Assembly (NCBI GenBank): GCA_029990175.1
Contig: JARKIP010000010.1
Coordinates: 47,114,001-47,178,000, forward strand
From: Petunia secreta
Lineage: Eukaryota; Streptophyta; Magnoliopsida; Solanales; Solanaceae
Direction of reading: 5' to 3'
Length of the DNA: 64,000 nucleotides
Below the pieces are notes generated by a model. It ran no database searches and had not been told where the DNA came from. It saw nothing but the letters and a program-made list of their open reading frames with translations. Below, in pieces: positions 42,131-54,000 of the stretch (within the stretch, counting starts at the first letter, position 1; every line of letters begins with the position of its first letter). The translations under genes and the position numbers were made by a program.

Positions 42131-43130
42131 TCAGTTTGAACTTTGATCCAATATTGTAAATTGGATATCCTAGTTCCAAATGTGTTACCATGACATAGCC
42201 CTTTTTTCATGTTCTTAATCAATAAATAAACTAGTGAATGGTAGTGGAGTATGCGGAGGGGTTTTACTGAGCTCATAATTTTCGACACAAAATATATATT
42301 TGAAAATTATAAGAATGTCAAAAGACATTAACTTCTGACCTATAATTTTAAAAGTGCAATAAGTTTAGTATGAGGATTTTAAAGTTTGAAACCATTAAAT
42401 TTAAATTTTGAATTTGCTGAAGTTTATTAAATCTCATAAAGTGCAATCCCAAAACTGTACCAAACTCAAAGAAGGCTAAAAATCAGAGACTGATCTAAAA
42501 TTTCAAAACTATGGATTCACCACTGTTATGAGAGGAGTTACATCATTCCAAAAGACGAACAACCTTTGCCAAAAAATTTATTGTTTATATGGTTAATTAT
42601 CATTATATATAATGATATATTAAGGAAAAATGTTAAAGGACATTTAAATAAGGATTGATCCCTACTCCTACGTATAAGTGAACCATCACTTGACCTAGTG
42701 AACAATTTAAACTTTTATAGTATGAATTCCCAAACATTATATTAGACATATTTTATATAGCTAGTTTCATTGGCGGAGTATGGGTTCCCATGAACCGTAA
42801 ATTATAGAGTAAAACCGCGCCTGCTAAAGATGACATAAACTGTACATTAAAACTGCATTAAACTCCTTCAACAAACAAAAAATAGCAAAAATGCAACAAA
42901 AATGTATCTTCAAATGTGAGTACCAATAAATTTTTTTTCTTACATAATTCTCAATGCAACACCATAGTTTGATAAATGTTCGAACACCAAAAGAGCTCAC
43001 ATTTTACAAACAGAAATGACAAAAAGTGCTCCAGAGTAAACATGAGGGACTATTCTAAACTTTATCCCTATACATAAGGGATTATTTTTGTCAAAAATTC
43101 TCTAATATATATATACTCCAATATTATTTC
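42131..43130. other. Upstream flank of RPL13
   Basis: No other gene seen. The last 100 bases hold AT-rich TATATATATACT (about 43108) and a CT-rich leader (TTTCTCTCTCTCCTCTTTCC), a plausible core promoter and 5' UTR for a housekeeping plastid-protein gene. Confidence 0.45.
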
Positions 43131-43212
43131 TCTCTCTCCTCTTTCCTTGTCTACTTGGTGACATCTTTACAATTTCAACTGAGAGGCAAAGAGCTTAGGA
43201 GTTAAAGAGATA

Positions 43213-46200
43213 ATGGCAATGACTATGCACTGTTCTTCCTCTTCCTTAATTTTCACTTCCCCACCTTCTCCTAAATCCTTCTCTTCCAAGACCCCTTTTC
43301 TTGGTTTCTCCATTGCTTCATCTAAGCCGTCCATTCAATCTAAGAACAATCGAACCGCTCATATTCGTTGCCAAGACAAAGCTGCTGCTGCCTATATTCC
43401 TATTGACCAACAATGGATGTTTGACCAAACTGACTTTGACGGCCCTGTAAGCAAAACACTTACTCCCTTTTATAGTTTTCTTTTTGTTTTGGGTACAATT
43501 TGCAAACTTTTTTTGTATTTTTGCTAACACTAGTTATAGAATTCTTATACTATAGCTTAGTTGCATATGCCTCTTGATTGTTATAAGTATTACTCCTTCC
43601 TGTCCATTTTATACTCCTTTAGTTATATAGTGCACGACACTTTTTCTTTTGTTTGCTCGAAAAGACCGACACATTTCTATATTTGGTGACTCTTTGCTTT
43701 TAACATTCTCATTTTGGCCCCCGGGGCTTTGGTGTAGTGGTAAGAGCTCATATTGTCATGAGTTCGAACCCAAGACAAAAGCCTTTCTTTCTTAAACTTT
43801 TGTGAATAAGCAAACACTTGTCATATAAAACGAAGAGGACAAAGTAGGGATCTTTTGTTGCAGAAATCCTCAAATTTAAAAGCTTCGGTTACCCTTACCA
43901 GAGTTTCTTTCTTGTTTGACCCAGCTGAATGAGAAACTGTCAAGCAGCAATAAGATTTCATTATGCCATGTTTTCCCCTGAATCTACACAGTGACAGCAC
44001 CAAGTTCTTCTAAAAAAGAAAAGTAAAAAGAAAAAGAAAGATGAATTTTGTAGGGAAGATTGTTGATAGAAGTCGAAGGGGAGCCTTGGAGCAATTGATA
44101 ATGTTGTCTCCCTATGATTTATAGGCCACGGTTCGAGCCATGGAAATAGCCACTGGTGCTTGCATCAGGTTAGACTGCGTGCATCACACCTCTTGGGGTG
44201 CGACCCTGCCCTTTTTTTCTCATATCGATAGAAGTACATGAGGAGATAAGTTGTCAAATTTTCTATTCTATGTGTCATCAGTATGGATAGTCTACTTCGG
44301 CAGTCAACCAATAGAGACTTGAAAATATCATTGTCTTTTGTTTAACTGCTGCTGTGACAAAAGATGATTACCACTACTTGCATTAACATAGAGAGAGGAG
44401 AGATGAAGAGTCAGAAGATGAGTTGATTGGCTAGGGCAGGGCCATATCTTATGTTGCTCGGACTCTCCAAAAATGTTGTTGGGTATGTGTCGAATCCTCC
44501 AAAATGCTGATCGGCTTGGGTATTTTTGGAGGATCCATCACGGGTACGGCAACATTTTTGAAGTATTGATCTAATGTATTACAATTATCACCCACATTAT
44601 GGATAATTACAGCCTAGGAGTAATATAAGCTCGAATGTTTTAAGATGTTCATAATTTTAGTGGTTTAGACTTTAGCATGACTGCATGACTTACTTTCTTG
44701 ATCAATGAGCAGCATACCACATGTTTTATGTCAAAATTTGCTAGAGATGATAAAGCAAAATTATGAATGTTTAAGCATGATTGAATGGTTTAGATATTGT
44801 GAATAATTTATTCTTTCCTCCTCCTTTAGGACATTTGGAATACGACATGGTATCCCAAGGCAGCTGACCATGTGAACACAGACAAACCTTGGTATATTGT
44901 TGATGCCACTGACAAAATTCTAGGAAGATTGGCGTCAACTATAGCAATACATATGAGAGGGAAGAATCTGGCCACATACACTCCAAGTGTTGACATGGGT
45001 GCATTTGTTATAGTGGTAAGTTTCTAGATTAATAGTTTATATGTTGTCAGTACGAAAAAGAGTCCTACTTTTTCCTTTTCGATTCTTAAATCTTTGGACA
45101 TATCCTTAACTTTAAAGATGATATGGAAGTAAATGCTATGTTTCCTTATGATAATTTCCGATGAGTCGTTATATTTGCATGGAAAACCTTTTGCTAGTAT
45201 AAGCAATTTTAGAAGCTTCTTTCGTTTTTATCTTTATAATGTCAAGGTCCCTGAGCAAATTTAGGATCATAAAACCTTTTTTCTTTTTTGGTACATATAT
45301 GTTTCATTTAAGAAAGTTAAATTGCTTTTGTTCTTCAATTTTATATTAATCAACTTAAATTTCTAACAAATACGTCCAATCAAGATATTGATGTAATTAA
45401 TGTCGATAACACCAGTAAGCCTTTTTTATTTTTAAAAGATCAGTAACACCAGTAAGCTTTGCGTTAATGCATATACTTGCTTTTGAGAGGTTCTTAAGGA
45501 AAACTCTATTAAAATAAAGAAGTTTGCTGCTTCTATATTCTTTCCCTTTTCCTTCTTTTTTATGAAGACTCTTTGTTAGTAAAATGGAAGTCATTGCACT
45601 CGAGGGCGTGATCTAGCAATTGATGAACCTGGACAAAACCATAGGAGACTAGGGTTCGAAGTCCAGCTAAGGACAAACTTTAAGTGATTTCATTTAATTA
45701 TCGAAACGTTGGCAGACAGGTTACACCGTACCAGTGCTATTTAGAACATGCAGGTACATGTGGAATACTCAAAGGTGTGGGCAAGCCGAACACCAATATT
45801 ATATTAAAAGAGGAGTTAAATGGAATTCATTATGCATGGTTGTGTGTTCAACTTTGATGTAATCCTCTGTGTGCATAATAACCTGCACTGATGCTACCCG
45901 CAAGGGTTGCTGAGTTGGGTCAGTAAGTGGTTTCCCACATGGGAGACTTGGGTTCAAACCCCCTTGCCAACAGTCTTCTCAGTTTGAGCCTGTCGCCTAG
46001 GGCTTGCCTAGTGCGGTTTACCTCTTCTTTGTGGTTTGCGGGCTATTGCATCAGGAGCGGGGTTTACCCAAAGTGCACCCGATGGGTAGCGGTTTCGGGT
46101 TCCCTTCTGCAATGATGCTTGGTTCCTGACTTCGCCTTGGGGGGTTTGTGGGGGGGGGGGGGGGGAGGGTGTGATATTTGAGTAAGACAGTTTTGCTTTT

Positions 46201-47485
46201 CAACTTGATGAAATCCTGTGTGTGCATAAGAACGTGGGTGGTGCTTACTCCTTGAGCACTTGTCCTACTATCACTTGGCTAGGTTGGAGCTTGAGTAAGG
46301 CACTTCTAAATGTACTTTCCTTACGCCACATACGAGCATTAAATATATCAATTGGCCTAGCCTCAGCCCCAAATTAGTTGGGTAATAAGAAAAGTAGAAT
46401 GTTGGACCCCAGGTTCGGACAGGGGATCTCTGGTGTGAGATAGAATGATAATTTAAAAAAAGAGAAGTTTATTGGTTTCCTCCTCTCTTTAACTGTAAAT
46501 TATCTGCTAGACTACTGTTGCATTTTGATGTCTGAGCAATTTTGTTTTTAGACTACTGTTGCATTTTGATGTCTGAAGCAATTCGGTTTTTACTTGCACA
46601 CCAAAAGGTTAATGCTGAAAAGGTTGCTGTATCTGGGAAGAAGAGGACCCAAAAACTTTATAGGAGGCACTCCGGCAGACCTGGTGGGATGACAGTCGAG
46701 ACTTTTGATCAACTGCAACAGAGAATTCCTGAAAGAATCATTGAGCATGCTGTCCGTGGCATGCTTCCCAAAGGGAGGGTCAGTGTACTTTACTATTTGT
46801 GGGGTTTCTTTTCTTACTGGATCCATGTAGAGGTTTCTTAATTATGTTGGTTAACCTAGAATGTTAGGCAATTTACATATTATGTGGAGGATCACTTATC
46901 AGATATTAGAGACCCCATAAATAATTCGCTCCCGTACCATGGTACTCATATAGAGACTCATGTATATATTTCCTTTCTACACAGAGACAAACACACATGC
47001 TTCCTCCCTCACACACATGTAATGAAGTATGCCCTGTTTGAACCAGTGACTATAAATCCTGATTTGCCTTTATTTAAAAGAGAAATATATCTATGAACAC
47101 TGGTTTGTCGGCGGAGAATGGGTTAACAGATGTCTTACCCTTGATCCTACATCATTGCCATATGGGCTATGGTTTACTTCTAAATGTGGTAGATGGGATG
47201 CACCACTAGCATTGTCGTGCTTCTTGTCTACGGCATTCATAGACTGCTTTATCAGGAAATTGATAAATTCATATATTGGTTCTCAGAATTGGTAGAGATC
47301 GCATTTGCTTTGCCTTGAAATACCGATAACAAATTCTGAATAGATTCAGTTTTCTGTTTATTATGCAGCTTGGTAGACAATTATTTACTCATCTTAAGGT
47401 GTATAAAGGTCCTGAACATCCTCATGAGGCACAGAAACCCATTGAATTGCCCATCCGAGACAAGAGGATACAGAAGCAGCGGTGA
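43213..47485 (+). CDS. RPL13: 50S ribosomal protein L13, chloroplastic (nuclear gene, four exons)
   Basis: Exons 43213-43446, 44830-45015, 46608-46778 and 47369-47485, all joined in phase 0 at GT-AG sites, give 235 residues. The first 50 or so are a chloroplast transit peptide (MAMTMHCSSSSLIFTSPPSP, serine-rich, few acids). The mature part carries L13 landmarks: WYIVDATDKILGRLASTIA, GAFVIV|VNAEKVAVSGKK, HSGRPGGMTVETFDQLQQ, MLPKGR|LGRQLFTHLKVYKG and HPHEAQKP, with a plant-type C-terminal extension ending KRIQKQR. The product is a structural protein of the plastid ribosome large subunit. No stop or frameshift was found, so it appears functional. Length fits plant homologues (about 235-250). It is the only intact host gene in the window. 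Confidence 0.96.
43722..43800 (+). mobile_element. SINE-like insertion in RPL13 intron 1
   Basis: GGGGCTTTGGTGTAGTGGTA AGAGC resembles an A box, and GAGTTCGAACCC a B box 20 bp on; the region then runs AAAGCC TTTCTTTCTT. A short tRNA-derived SINE or truncated copy. Confidence 0.55.
44079..44220 (+). mobile_element. tRNA-derived SINE in RPL13 intron 1
   Basis: It starts GGGAGCCTTGGAGCAATTG, has the B box GGTTCGAGCC, continues GGAAATAGCCACTGGTGCTT and CATCACACCTCTTGGGGTGC, and ends with a T-run. I recall this series from common Solanaceae SINEs. Confidence 0.7.
44453..44566. mobile_element. Fold-back MITE in RPL13 intron 1
   Basis: GTTGCTCGGACTCTCCAAAA ATGTTG at the left faces the complement of CGGCAACATTTTTGAAG at the right, with GGATCC-containing arms in between (TCCTCCAAAA / TTTTGGAGGA). 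The whole insert folds into one long hairpin. Similar elements are frequent in Solanaceae introns, from memory. Confidence 0.6.
45603..45815 (+). mobile_element. tRNA-derived SINE in RPL13 intron 2
   Basis: A-box-like GGGCGTGATCTAGCAATTG, B box GGGTTCGAAGTCC, then AAGTGATTTC, GTTGGCAGACAGGTTACACC, GCAGGTACATGTGGAATACT and GTGTGGGCAAGCCGAACACC, matching in order a Solanaceae SINE body I know (without the exact family number). Confidence 0.65.
45904..46165 (+). mobile_element. tRNA-derived SINE (TS-like) in RPL13 intron 2, with G-run
   Basis: GCTGAGTTGGGTCAGTAAGT GG as A box, GGGTTCAAACCC as B box, and a body with GCGGGCTATTGCATCAGGAG and CACCCGATGGGTAGCGG, as in the tobacco TS SINE family. 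It ends in CCTTGGGGGG and a G-run of about 18 bases. The 62-codon frame 45927-46115 lies within it and is not a gene. Confidence 0.7.
46508..46590 (+). repeat. 41-bp tandem duplication just before RPL13 exon 3
   Basis: TAGACTACTGTTGCATTTTG ATGTCTGAGCAATT is repeated with one extra A, ending 17 bases before the exon 3 acceptor. Each copy carries a T-rich tract and a possible branch-point context. Confidence 0.7.
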
Positions 47486-48188
47486 GCTCCAAGTAATGCC
47501 ATTGAGGTTCTGTTCTCATTTTTGGCTGTTGATACTTCTTTAAGTTGTTTCTGTTTAATAGGTGTAACTTCATCTTTTAACTCCAGTGTTGTACCCATCT
47601 TTCTGCTATTCATTGTTATGTTTTTCTGGAGATTTTCATTACATGTTATTTGCCTTCACCTTTTGTAAGCAAATGGGATTATTCTTTAGGTTTCAGTTCT
47701 ATGTATGTTTCTTCACCTTTGTTTAATCCTGCTAAGTGGACATAGTGATTATTTTCTCTCCTGTTGACGCACATCCTCAAACCTGTGATAATTTAAGTTC
47801 CTGTATTTGGTCCTCATAAGTTCCATACAGTATTGATAGTCCTACTGGTGTCATGGTATCAGCCTTTTGATGTTCGTTTCTTTGTTCGGTTTTTGCTAAG
47901 GTGGACAGAATTGACTCTCTTGCAACTAAAATGTAGAATTTGAACTGGGGAAGAGAAGGAATGGAAAGTGTAAAAACTTCCCTTTTGTGCATAGACGAAG
48001 AATAGAAAAGGTTGATATGAAGAGAATTTTCCTTGGGTCAAGCTTACTAGGTTTAACTCAGAAAAAGTTGATGAATTCCCTTCCCCATTTCTCCTTCATT
48101 CTGAAACTTTTCTCCTCGATTTCCTTCTTGCTACTTGTATTGTTCTTATAGATTATATTTTTATCTTATTCTTCGTCTTTATTGCTAT
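47486..48188 (+). other. RPL13 3' UTR and flank
   Basis: No second gene is seen between the RPL13 stop and the Tat element. AT-rich sequence with several AATAAA-like strings. The minus-strand frames at 47777-48041 have no domain. Confidence 0.45.
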
Positions 48189-48748
48189 TGTATTGGGTAA
48201 AAATCGACCAACGGCGATTTGCCCCGGTCATGCAAATCCCAACGACCGAACACGTCGCGACTAAGCAACCGCCGAAGCGGTTGAGCGAGTCGCCGAAGCC
48301 TTGGAGCCGAAGATGCGTCACCGAAGGCGAACCATGAGCTGAGCTTCGGTAACCATCGCCTCGGTCAAGCAACGGGGCCAAGCCACCGAGGTCGCAAACT
48401 CCCACCTCGGTGGATCCTCCTCTGTTCGTCCGGCTTTGCAGCCCACTACTTCACCCCACTAACTCAGCCACTACACCTCAAGATCGTGGGACAACATGGC
48501 AATAGATAGTGGAGATCATGGGCAGAGGCTCATATCTATAAATAGCAGTTCATTTCATGTAATAGAGATCCAGAAATATATACCGAAACTCTGCCCAAAT
48601 TTGTATTGAACATCCATATATTGGAAGCAAGTTATTTCACGCATTTTTCATCTATTTTCGTGCATCGTTTACTGCTTTGATACAAAGATTTGCTTATATT
48701 AGAATCCAAATTCGATTTGTGTACCTAAAAACGATTTAGGCCCATACA
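48189..48748 (+). repeat. Tat-like element 5' LTR
   Basis: 560 bp with inverted termini TGTATTGGG...CCCATACA and a TATA box TATAAATAG at 48537-48545. The left end is about 700 bp from the RPL13 stop. Confidence 0.8.
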
Positions 48749-48750
48749 AA

Positions 48751-48768
48751 TTGGCGCCGTCTGTGGGG
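48751..48768 (+). other. Tat-like element primer-binding site
   Basis: TTGGCGCCGTCTGTGGGG starts two bases after the LTR. TGGCGCCG starts are common in this gypsy branch; the tRNA was not verified. Confidence 0.65.
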
Positions 48769-48838
48769 ATATAAGCAATAACGCTTTGTTCCAAAGTTCA
48801 AAATCCGTTTTTCATCAAGAAATTTGTGACCCAACGTC

Positions 48839-51061
48839 ATGGCTGATAACAACAGTGGTGGTAACGGTGATCGGGTTGACGTTCCGACGAACCAACAATC
48901 CTTCACCCCAATGACAACCGAAGAATTTCAAATGTATGTTGTCACCACACTAAAAGCTCTCCAAAGTAAGCAGGATGAGCAGGCTAGTATCAACGCCGAG
49001 TTTCGCGCTTCGTTGGAAGTGAGAAATAGCGCCGCCCCAAACGGCACCCAGCCTTCGGCTCCTGGTGGAGGCACCCCGCCTTTCGTTCCTCCGGGCGCGA
49101 CAACAGGGGGACCTTACAATGGAGCCACGTCTGGGGGCTCGGGGAATAACCCAACTGCATCGCCACACTTCGGGACGTTTCCCACCATGGCTGAAACAAC
49201 GTCCTCGGTCGACGTTGAAAGAATGAGTAGAGAGATCGAGGCGCGCATCGAGGCGCGCGTGGAAAAGCGTCTTGAAGGCGTACCAGGGATAAGCAAAGAG
49301 GAAGATGACCTCGACATCGAGCAGTATAGGGAGCAGCCCTATAAGCCCGAGGCTGCCCCAGCTCCGACACCTGTGGGTTTCAAACTCACATTCCTTAAAA
49401 AGTACGATGGGACAACTGATCCCAAAGAACACATTAGGGAATACATGTCCATGGTAAAGAGCAACGACTTGACATCCACACAGCTCGAGTCGATGTTCTT
49501 AAAGAAGTTTGGTAGTTCATTAGAAAAAGGTGCTCTTCGGTGGTATTTGTGCTTACCAGCGGGGTCAATCTCCTCGTTTAAAGAGCTATCCAGCGCCTTT
49601 GTCAAAGCTCACACCGGCGCGCAAAAGATCCTCCAGAGGAAGGAGGATATATGTGAAGTGAAGCAGCGCTCCGGTGAGCCACTTAAAGAGTTCCTCGAGC
49701 GATTCCATGCCGAACGCATGGAGTTGCCTCGAATGGATGACACCTTGGCTATCATGGCCTTCGAAAAAGGTATCAATAGTCGCAATTCAGGTGCTGCAGC
49801 TGAATTGCGCAAAGAGTTGCAACAGTATCAGGTCCTGACATGGGAGGATCTACATAGAAGAGCTTACTCCAAAATCAGACTTGAGGAGGCGGAGTTCAAG
49901 AACCGAGGTTATCAAAACCGAGGTGATACTTCAAATCGCGCCGAGGCGCCGCGAAATAATTCGAAGGGGAGGTATGAGCCTTACACTTCGCCGAGGCAAC
50001 ATGTTAGCCAGAGGTTAGGCAACAACCCCGGCAACTCATACCCAACATCTCATATAAGCCAAAGGCTTGGAGGGAAGGTTCAAACCAATATGAACCAAAG
50101 GAATCCCTCGAGCTCCGCTTCGGTCCCAAGAAAGGATCTTCCTCGGATCCAAGATTATAATTTCAACATATCGACCTCGGAGCTGGTCGACGTCGTAAAG
50201 GGGACAGCTTGGGTAAGAGTCCCCAAAGATATGAGAACCCCGGCGGACAAAAGGGACCAGAATCTGCATTGTGAATTTCATGCGGATTATGGCCACAGAA
50301 CCGAGGACTGCAAGGCCTTGCGCCTCGAGGTGGCTCACCTACTGAAGAAAGGAGTCTTGGCAGAGTTCCTCACTGATAAAGGAAAAGACAACTTCTCTAA
50401 GAACCGAGGTGACGGACAACCACCTCGGGCTCCACCCCCTGAAAGAGTAGTCAATGTCATCACTGGGGGGTCCGAAGTGAACGGCGTGAACTTCGCCGCT
50501 GCCAAAAAGTTCGCTAAGCTCTCCATCACCATGGAGAAAAGGACTCGAGTTGGAGGCTCGGGCAAAGAAATTGTTTTCGATGACGATGATTGTGATGGGA
50601 TGATGTTCCCCCACCACGACGCACTAGTCATCATGCTGAGGATCAATGACTCCGATATCAAAAGAGTCTTGATCGACCCCGGTAGTTCAGTTAACATAAT
50701 TAGCTACGAGGCCGTTAAGAAGATGTGGTTGAAGGGTGAAGTTGTTCCCAAGTCAACAGTGTTAGCTGGCTTCAACAACTCCACGGAGAAGACCTTGGGT
50801 GAGATCACACTCAAAACATTCGCCGAGGGGGTTACCAAGGAGACACTGTTTCAAGTTATGCCCGAGGATCTAGCCTACAATGTGATCCTCGGAAGGCCAT
50901 GGATCCACTCCATGGAAGCTGTTCCTTCCACTTTACATCAAGTGATCAAGTTCCCAACGCCTTGGGGGGTTAGATCAATCATAGGGGAGCAGCGAGTAGC
51001 AAGAGAGTGCTATTCAGTTGCACTTAAAAGTGGAGTCGCCCCGGTAGGGCCAAAACAATAG
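48839..51061 (+). CDS. Tat-like gag-protease polyprotein
   Basis: Uninterrupted frame of 740 residues from ATG 48839. Residues 1-140 are low complexity (Gly, Pro, Thr); 180-345 are the gag capsid core (YDGTTDPKEHIREYMSM, KGALRWYLCLPAGSISSF, SGEPLKEFLERFHAERMELP). A cysteine/histidine cluster (LHCEFHADYGHRTEDCKAL, about residue 480) replaces the standard zinc knuckle. The protease site is VLIDPGSSVNIISYEAV (about 615), with Pro where many elements have T or S, and LGRPWIHSM follows. It ends at TAG 51059-51061, and pol follows in the -1 frame. Confidence 0.88.
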   Translation: MADNNSGGNGDRVDVPTNQQSFTPMTTEEFQMYVVTTLKALQSKQDEQASINAEFRASLEVRNSAAPNGTQPSAPGGGTPPFVPPGATTGGPYNGATSGGSGNNPTASPHFGTFPTMAETTSSVDVERMSREIEARIEARVEKRLEGVPGISKEEDDLDIEQYREQPYKPEAAPAPTPVGFKLTFLKKYDGTTDPKEHIREYMSMVKSNDLTSTQLESMFLKKFGSSLEKGALRWYLCLPAGSISSFKELSSAFVKAHTGAQKILQRKEDICEVKQRSGEPLKEFLERFHAERMELPRMDDTLAIMAFEKGINSRNSGAAAELRKELQQYQVLTWEDLHRRAYSKIRLEEAEFKNRGYQNRGDTSNRAEAPRNNSKGRYEPYTSPRQHVSQRLGNNPGNSYPTSHISQRLGGKVQTNMNQRNPSSSASVPRKDLPRIQDYNFNISTSELVDVVKGTAWVRVPKDMRTPADKRDQNLHCEFHADYGHRTEDCKALRLEVAHLLKKGVLAEFLTDKGKDNFSKNRGDGQPPRAPPPERVVNVITGGSEVNGVNFAAAKKFAKLSITMEKRTRVGGSGKEIVFDDDDCDGMMFPHHDALVIMLRINDSDIKRVLIDPGSSVNIISYEAVKKMWLKGEVVPKSTVLAGFNNSTEKTLGEITLKTFAEGVTKETLFQVMPEDLAYNVILGRPWIHSMEAVPSTLHQVIKFPTPWGVRSIIGEQRVARECYSVALKSGVAPVGPKQ

Positions 51062-51063
51062 CA

Positions 51064-54000
51064 ACTACAGGGTTCGGATCAAGCGGGGAGGACGCCCGAG
51101 GAGAAGACGAAAAACTTCCAGCTTGCGTTCAAGAGCCTCGGAAGCAAAAGGCCGAGGACTCAACTATTGAAGAGTTGGAGTCTTTCACTCTATCGAAAGA
51201 TTTCCCCGATAGGAAGGTATTTGTCGGCTCGGAGTTGGACCCGGAGTCGAAAAAAGCGATAATAGAAGTTTTGAAGTCCAACCACGATTGTTTTGCTTGG
51301 GCGCACTCAGACATGACGGGTATCGATCCGGAGATCATGACCCACAAACTGACTGTAGACCCAAAGTTTACCCCGGTGAAACAGAAGAAAAGGCCTCACG
51401 CCGGGGTCAAGAAGAAGGCAATCGATGACGAAACCACGAAACTACAAGAAAATGGTTTCATCAGAGAAGTGAAGTACCCTGAGTGGTTGGCCAACGTCGT
51501 GGTGGTACCAAAGAAAAATGGCAAGTGGAGAATGTGCGTGGATTACACTGACTTGAACAAAGCTTGCCCCAAAGATTCATATCCACTACCACAAATTGAC
51601 AGGTTAATAGACTCCACGGCTGGACATAACTATTAACTTTTCTAGATGCATACTCAGGGTACAACCAAATTCTCATGGACCCGAAGGACGAAGAGAAAAC
51701 CTCGTTCATCACAGACCGAGGCACCTTCTGTTACAAAGTAATGCCTTTCGGTCTAAAGAACGTCGGGGCGACATACCAAAGGTTGGTGTGTCGCATGTTT
51801 AAAGAGTACATCGGGAAGTCTATGGAGGTCTACATAGACGACATGCTCATTAAATCGATCCAAATCGAGGATCATTTGAATCATCTGAGGGAAGCTTTTG
51901 CTGTATTGAGACAATATGGTATGAAATTGAACCCTGAGAAGTGCGCCTTCGGCGTAGGATCGGGGAAATTCTTGGGTTTTATTGTCTCCGAGCGTGGAAT
52001 CGAAGCTAACCCAGATAAAATCAGAGCCATTGAAGAAATCCCCGAAGAGTTAACCGGGGTAAAGGAGGTTCAACGCTTAACTGGTCGAGTCGCTGCCTTG
52101 AGTCGATTCATCTCAAGATCCTCGGAGCGATGCCACAACTTTTTCTCCGTTCTGAGGAAGAACAATCACTTCGAGTGGACACCGGAGTGTAAACAGGCGT
52201 TGAAAGATCTGAAGCGATACTTGGCTAACGCACCTCTGCTTGCCAAGCCGAAGGAAGGAGAGACATTGCTGGTATATTTAGCAGTGTCCGAGGTATCAGT
52301 CAGTGCGGTGCTGGTTCGAGAGGAAGACGGCAAACAACAGCCCATCTATTATGTAAGCAAGACACTCCTCGATGCTGAAACCAGGTATCCACACTTGGAA
52401 AAATTAGCTCTTGCCTTACTAATTACTGCTCGAAAACTGCGCCCCTACTTTCAATGCCATCCAATAGCAGTAGTTTCAACTTTCCCCTTGAGAAACATAT
52501 TGCATAAGCCAGAGTTGTCGGGGAGATTGTCTAAATGGGCGGTTGAGTTAAGTGAATATGACATCACTTATCAACCCCGAACAGCCATTAAATCCCAAGT
52601 CTTGGCGGATTTCGTGGCTGATTTTAGCATTGGAATTTTGCCCGAGGCGGAAAAGGAGAACTCAATGGCAAAGGGGCACCCTTCGGGACTGTGGGTGCTG
52701 CATACCGATGGGGCAACAAATTCAAAAGGTTCGGGGTTAGGCATTGTATTGAGGGCGCCCACCGGGGAGAAAATCAGGCATTCGGTTCGGTTAAAAAAAG
52801 TAACCAACAACGAAGCAGAGTATGAAGCAGCTCTAGCAGGCTTAGAGCTAGCTAAAGAAATGGGAGTTGAAAGAATTGAACTAAGGTGCGATTCACAATT
52901 GGTGGTCAACCAAGTCCTCGGTGATTATACGGCTCGAGAGCCCAGAATGCAGCTATACTTGGATCGAGCACAAAGGATTTTAGCACAATTCCAAGAATGG
53001 CAGATTAAGCAAATACCTCGAGAGGAGAACACCGAGACTGATGCCTTGGCAAATCTAGGTTCGGCAATCGATGAAGCCCACTCGGGGACTGACTCGGTGG
53101 TTCGATTGCTATCAGCTCAAATGAGGGAGATGAAACTACAAGTTAATTCCGTGGATAACCGTTGGGATTGGCGAAGCAAATTCATCTCCTATTTTGACTC
53201 GGGGACTGTCCCCCAAAATAGAAAAGAAGCAAGGAAGCTGCGAACTCAAGCGGCTTCGTATCACTTAATCGAGGGCAATCTGTACAAACGATTGTATTGT
53301 GGCCCGATGGCCAAATGTTTGGGCCCCGACGAGGCAAGGTATGTGATGGCCGAAGTGCACGAAGGCGAGTGTGGCAACCATTCGGGGGGAAAGTCCTTAG
53401 TGCGTAAATTGCTAAGAGCTGGGTATTATTGGCCCACAATAAGTGCCGATGTGAAAGCCTTCGTGCAAAAATGCGATAAGTGCCAACGCCACGGACCGAT
53501 GATTCACCAACAGGCCGAGCCTCTTCATTCGGTGGTATCACCGTGGCCCTTCATGAAATGGGGAATGGATGTCGTGGGACCATTACCCAAAGGAAAAGGT
53601 GGTGTTCGGTTCATCTTAGTGCTGACCGATTACTTTACAAAATGGGTGGAAGCGGCAGCTCTCACCGAAGTGAAGCAAAAGCAAGTAATCGACTTCATTA
53701 GAAAGAACATCATCTATAGGTTCGGCGTCCCAAAAGAGATCGCTTGTGACAATGGCAAACAATTCATGGGGGCTGCTATCACTGACTTTTTTAAACAGTG
53801 GGGAATCAGAAGGATAGCCTCGACTCCATATCACCCAAGTGCTAATGGCCAAGCTGAGTCTTCAAATAGGATCATAATTGAAAATTTGAAGAAACGACTT
53901 GATGAGAAGAAAGGCCCTTGGCCCGAGGAGCTGCATGGAGTGCTATGGGCCATGCGTACAACGGAGAAGAACAGCACCGGTGAGACCCCTTTTTCATTAG

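Noticed and set aside
43722..46165. Functional tRNA genes suggested by A and B boxes
   Set aside because: No cloverleaf with matching acceptor arms; boxes are followed by SINE bodies and T- or G-rich tails.
48950..50697. Long minus-strand frames (up to 160 codons) opposite the Tat-like gag
   Set aside because: Antisense shadows of a GC-rich coding region without domains.
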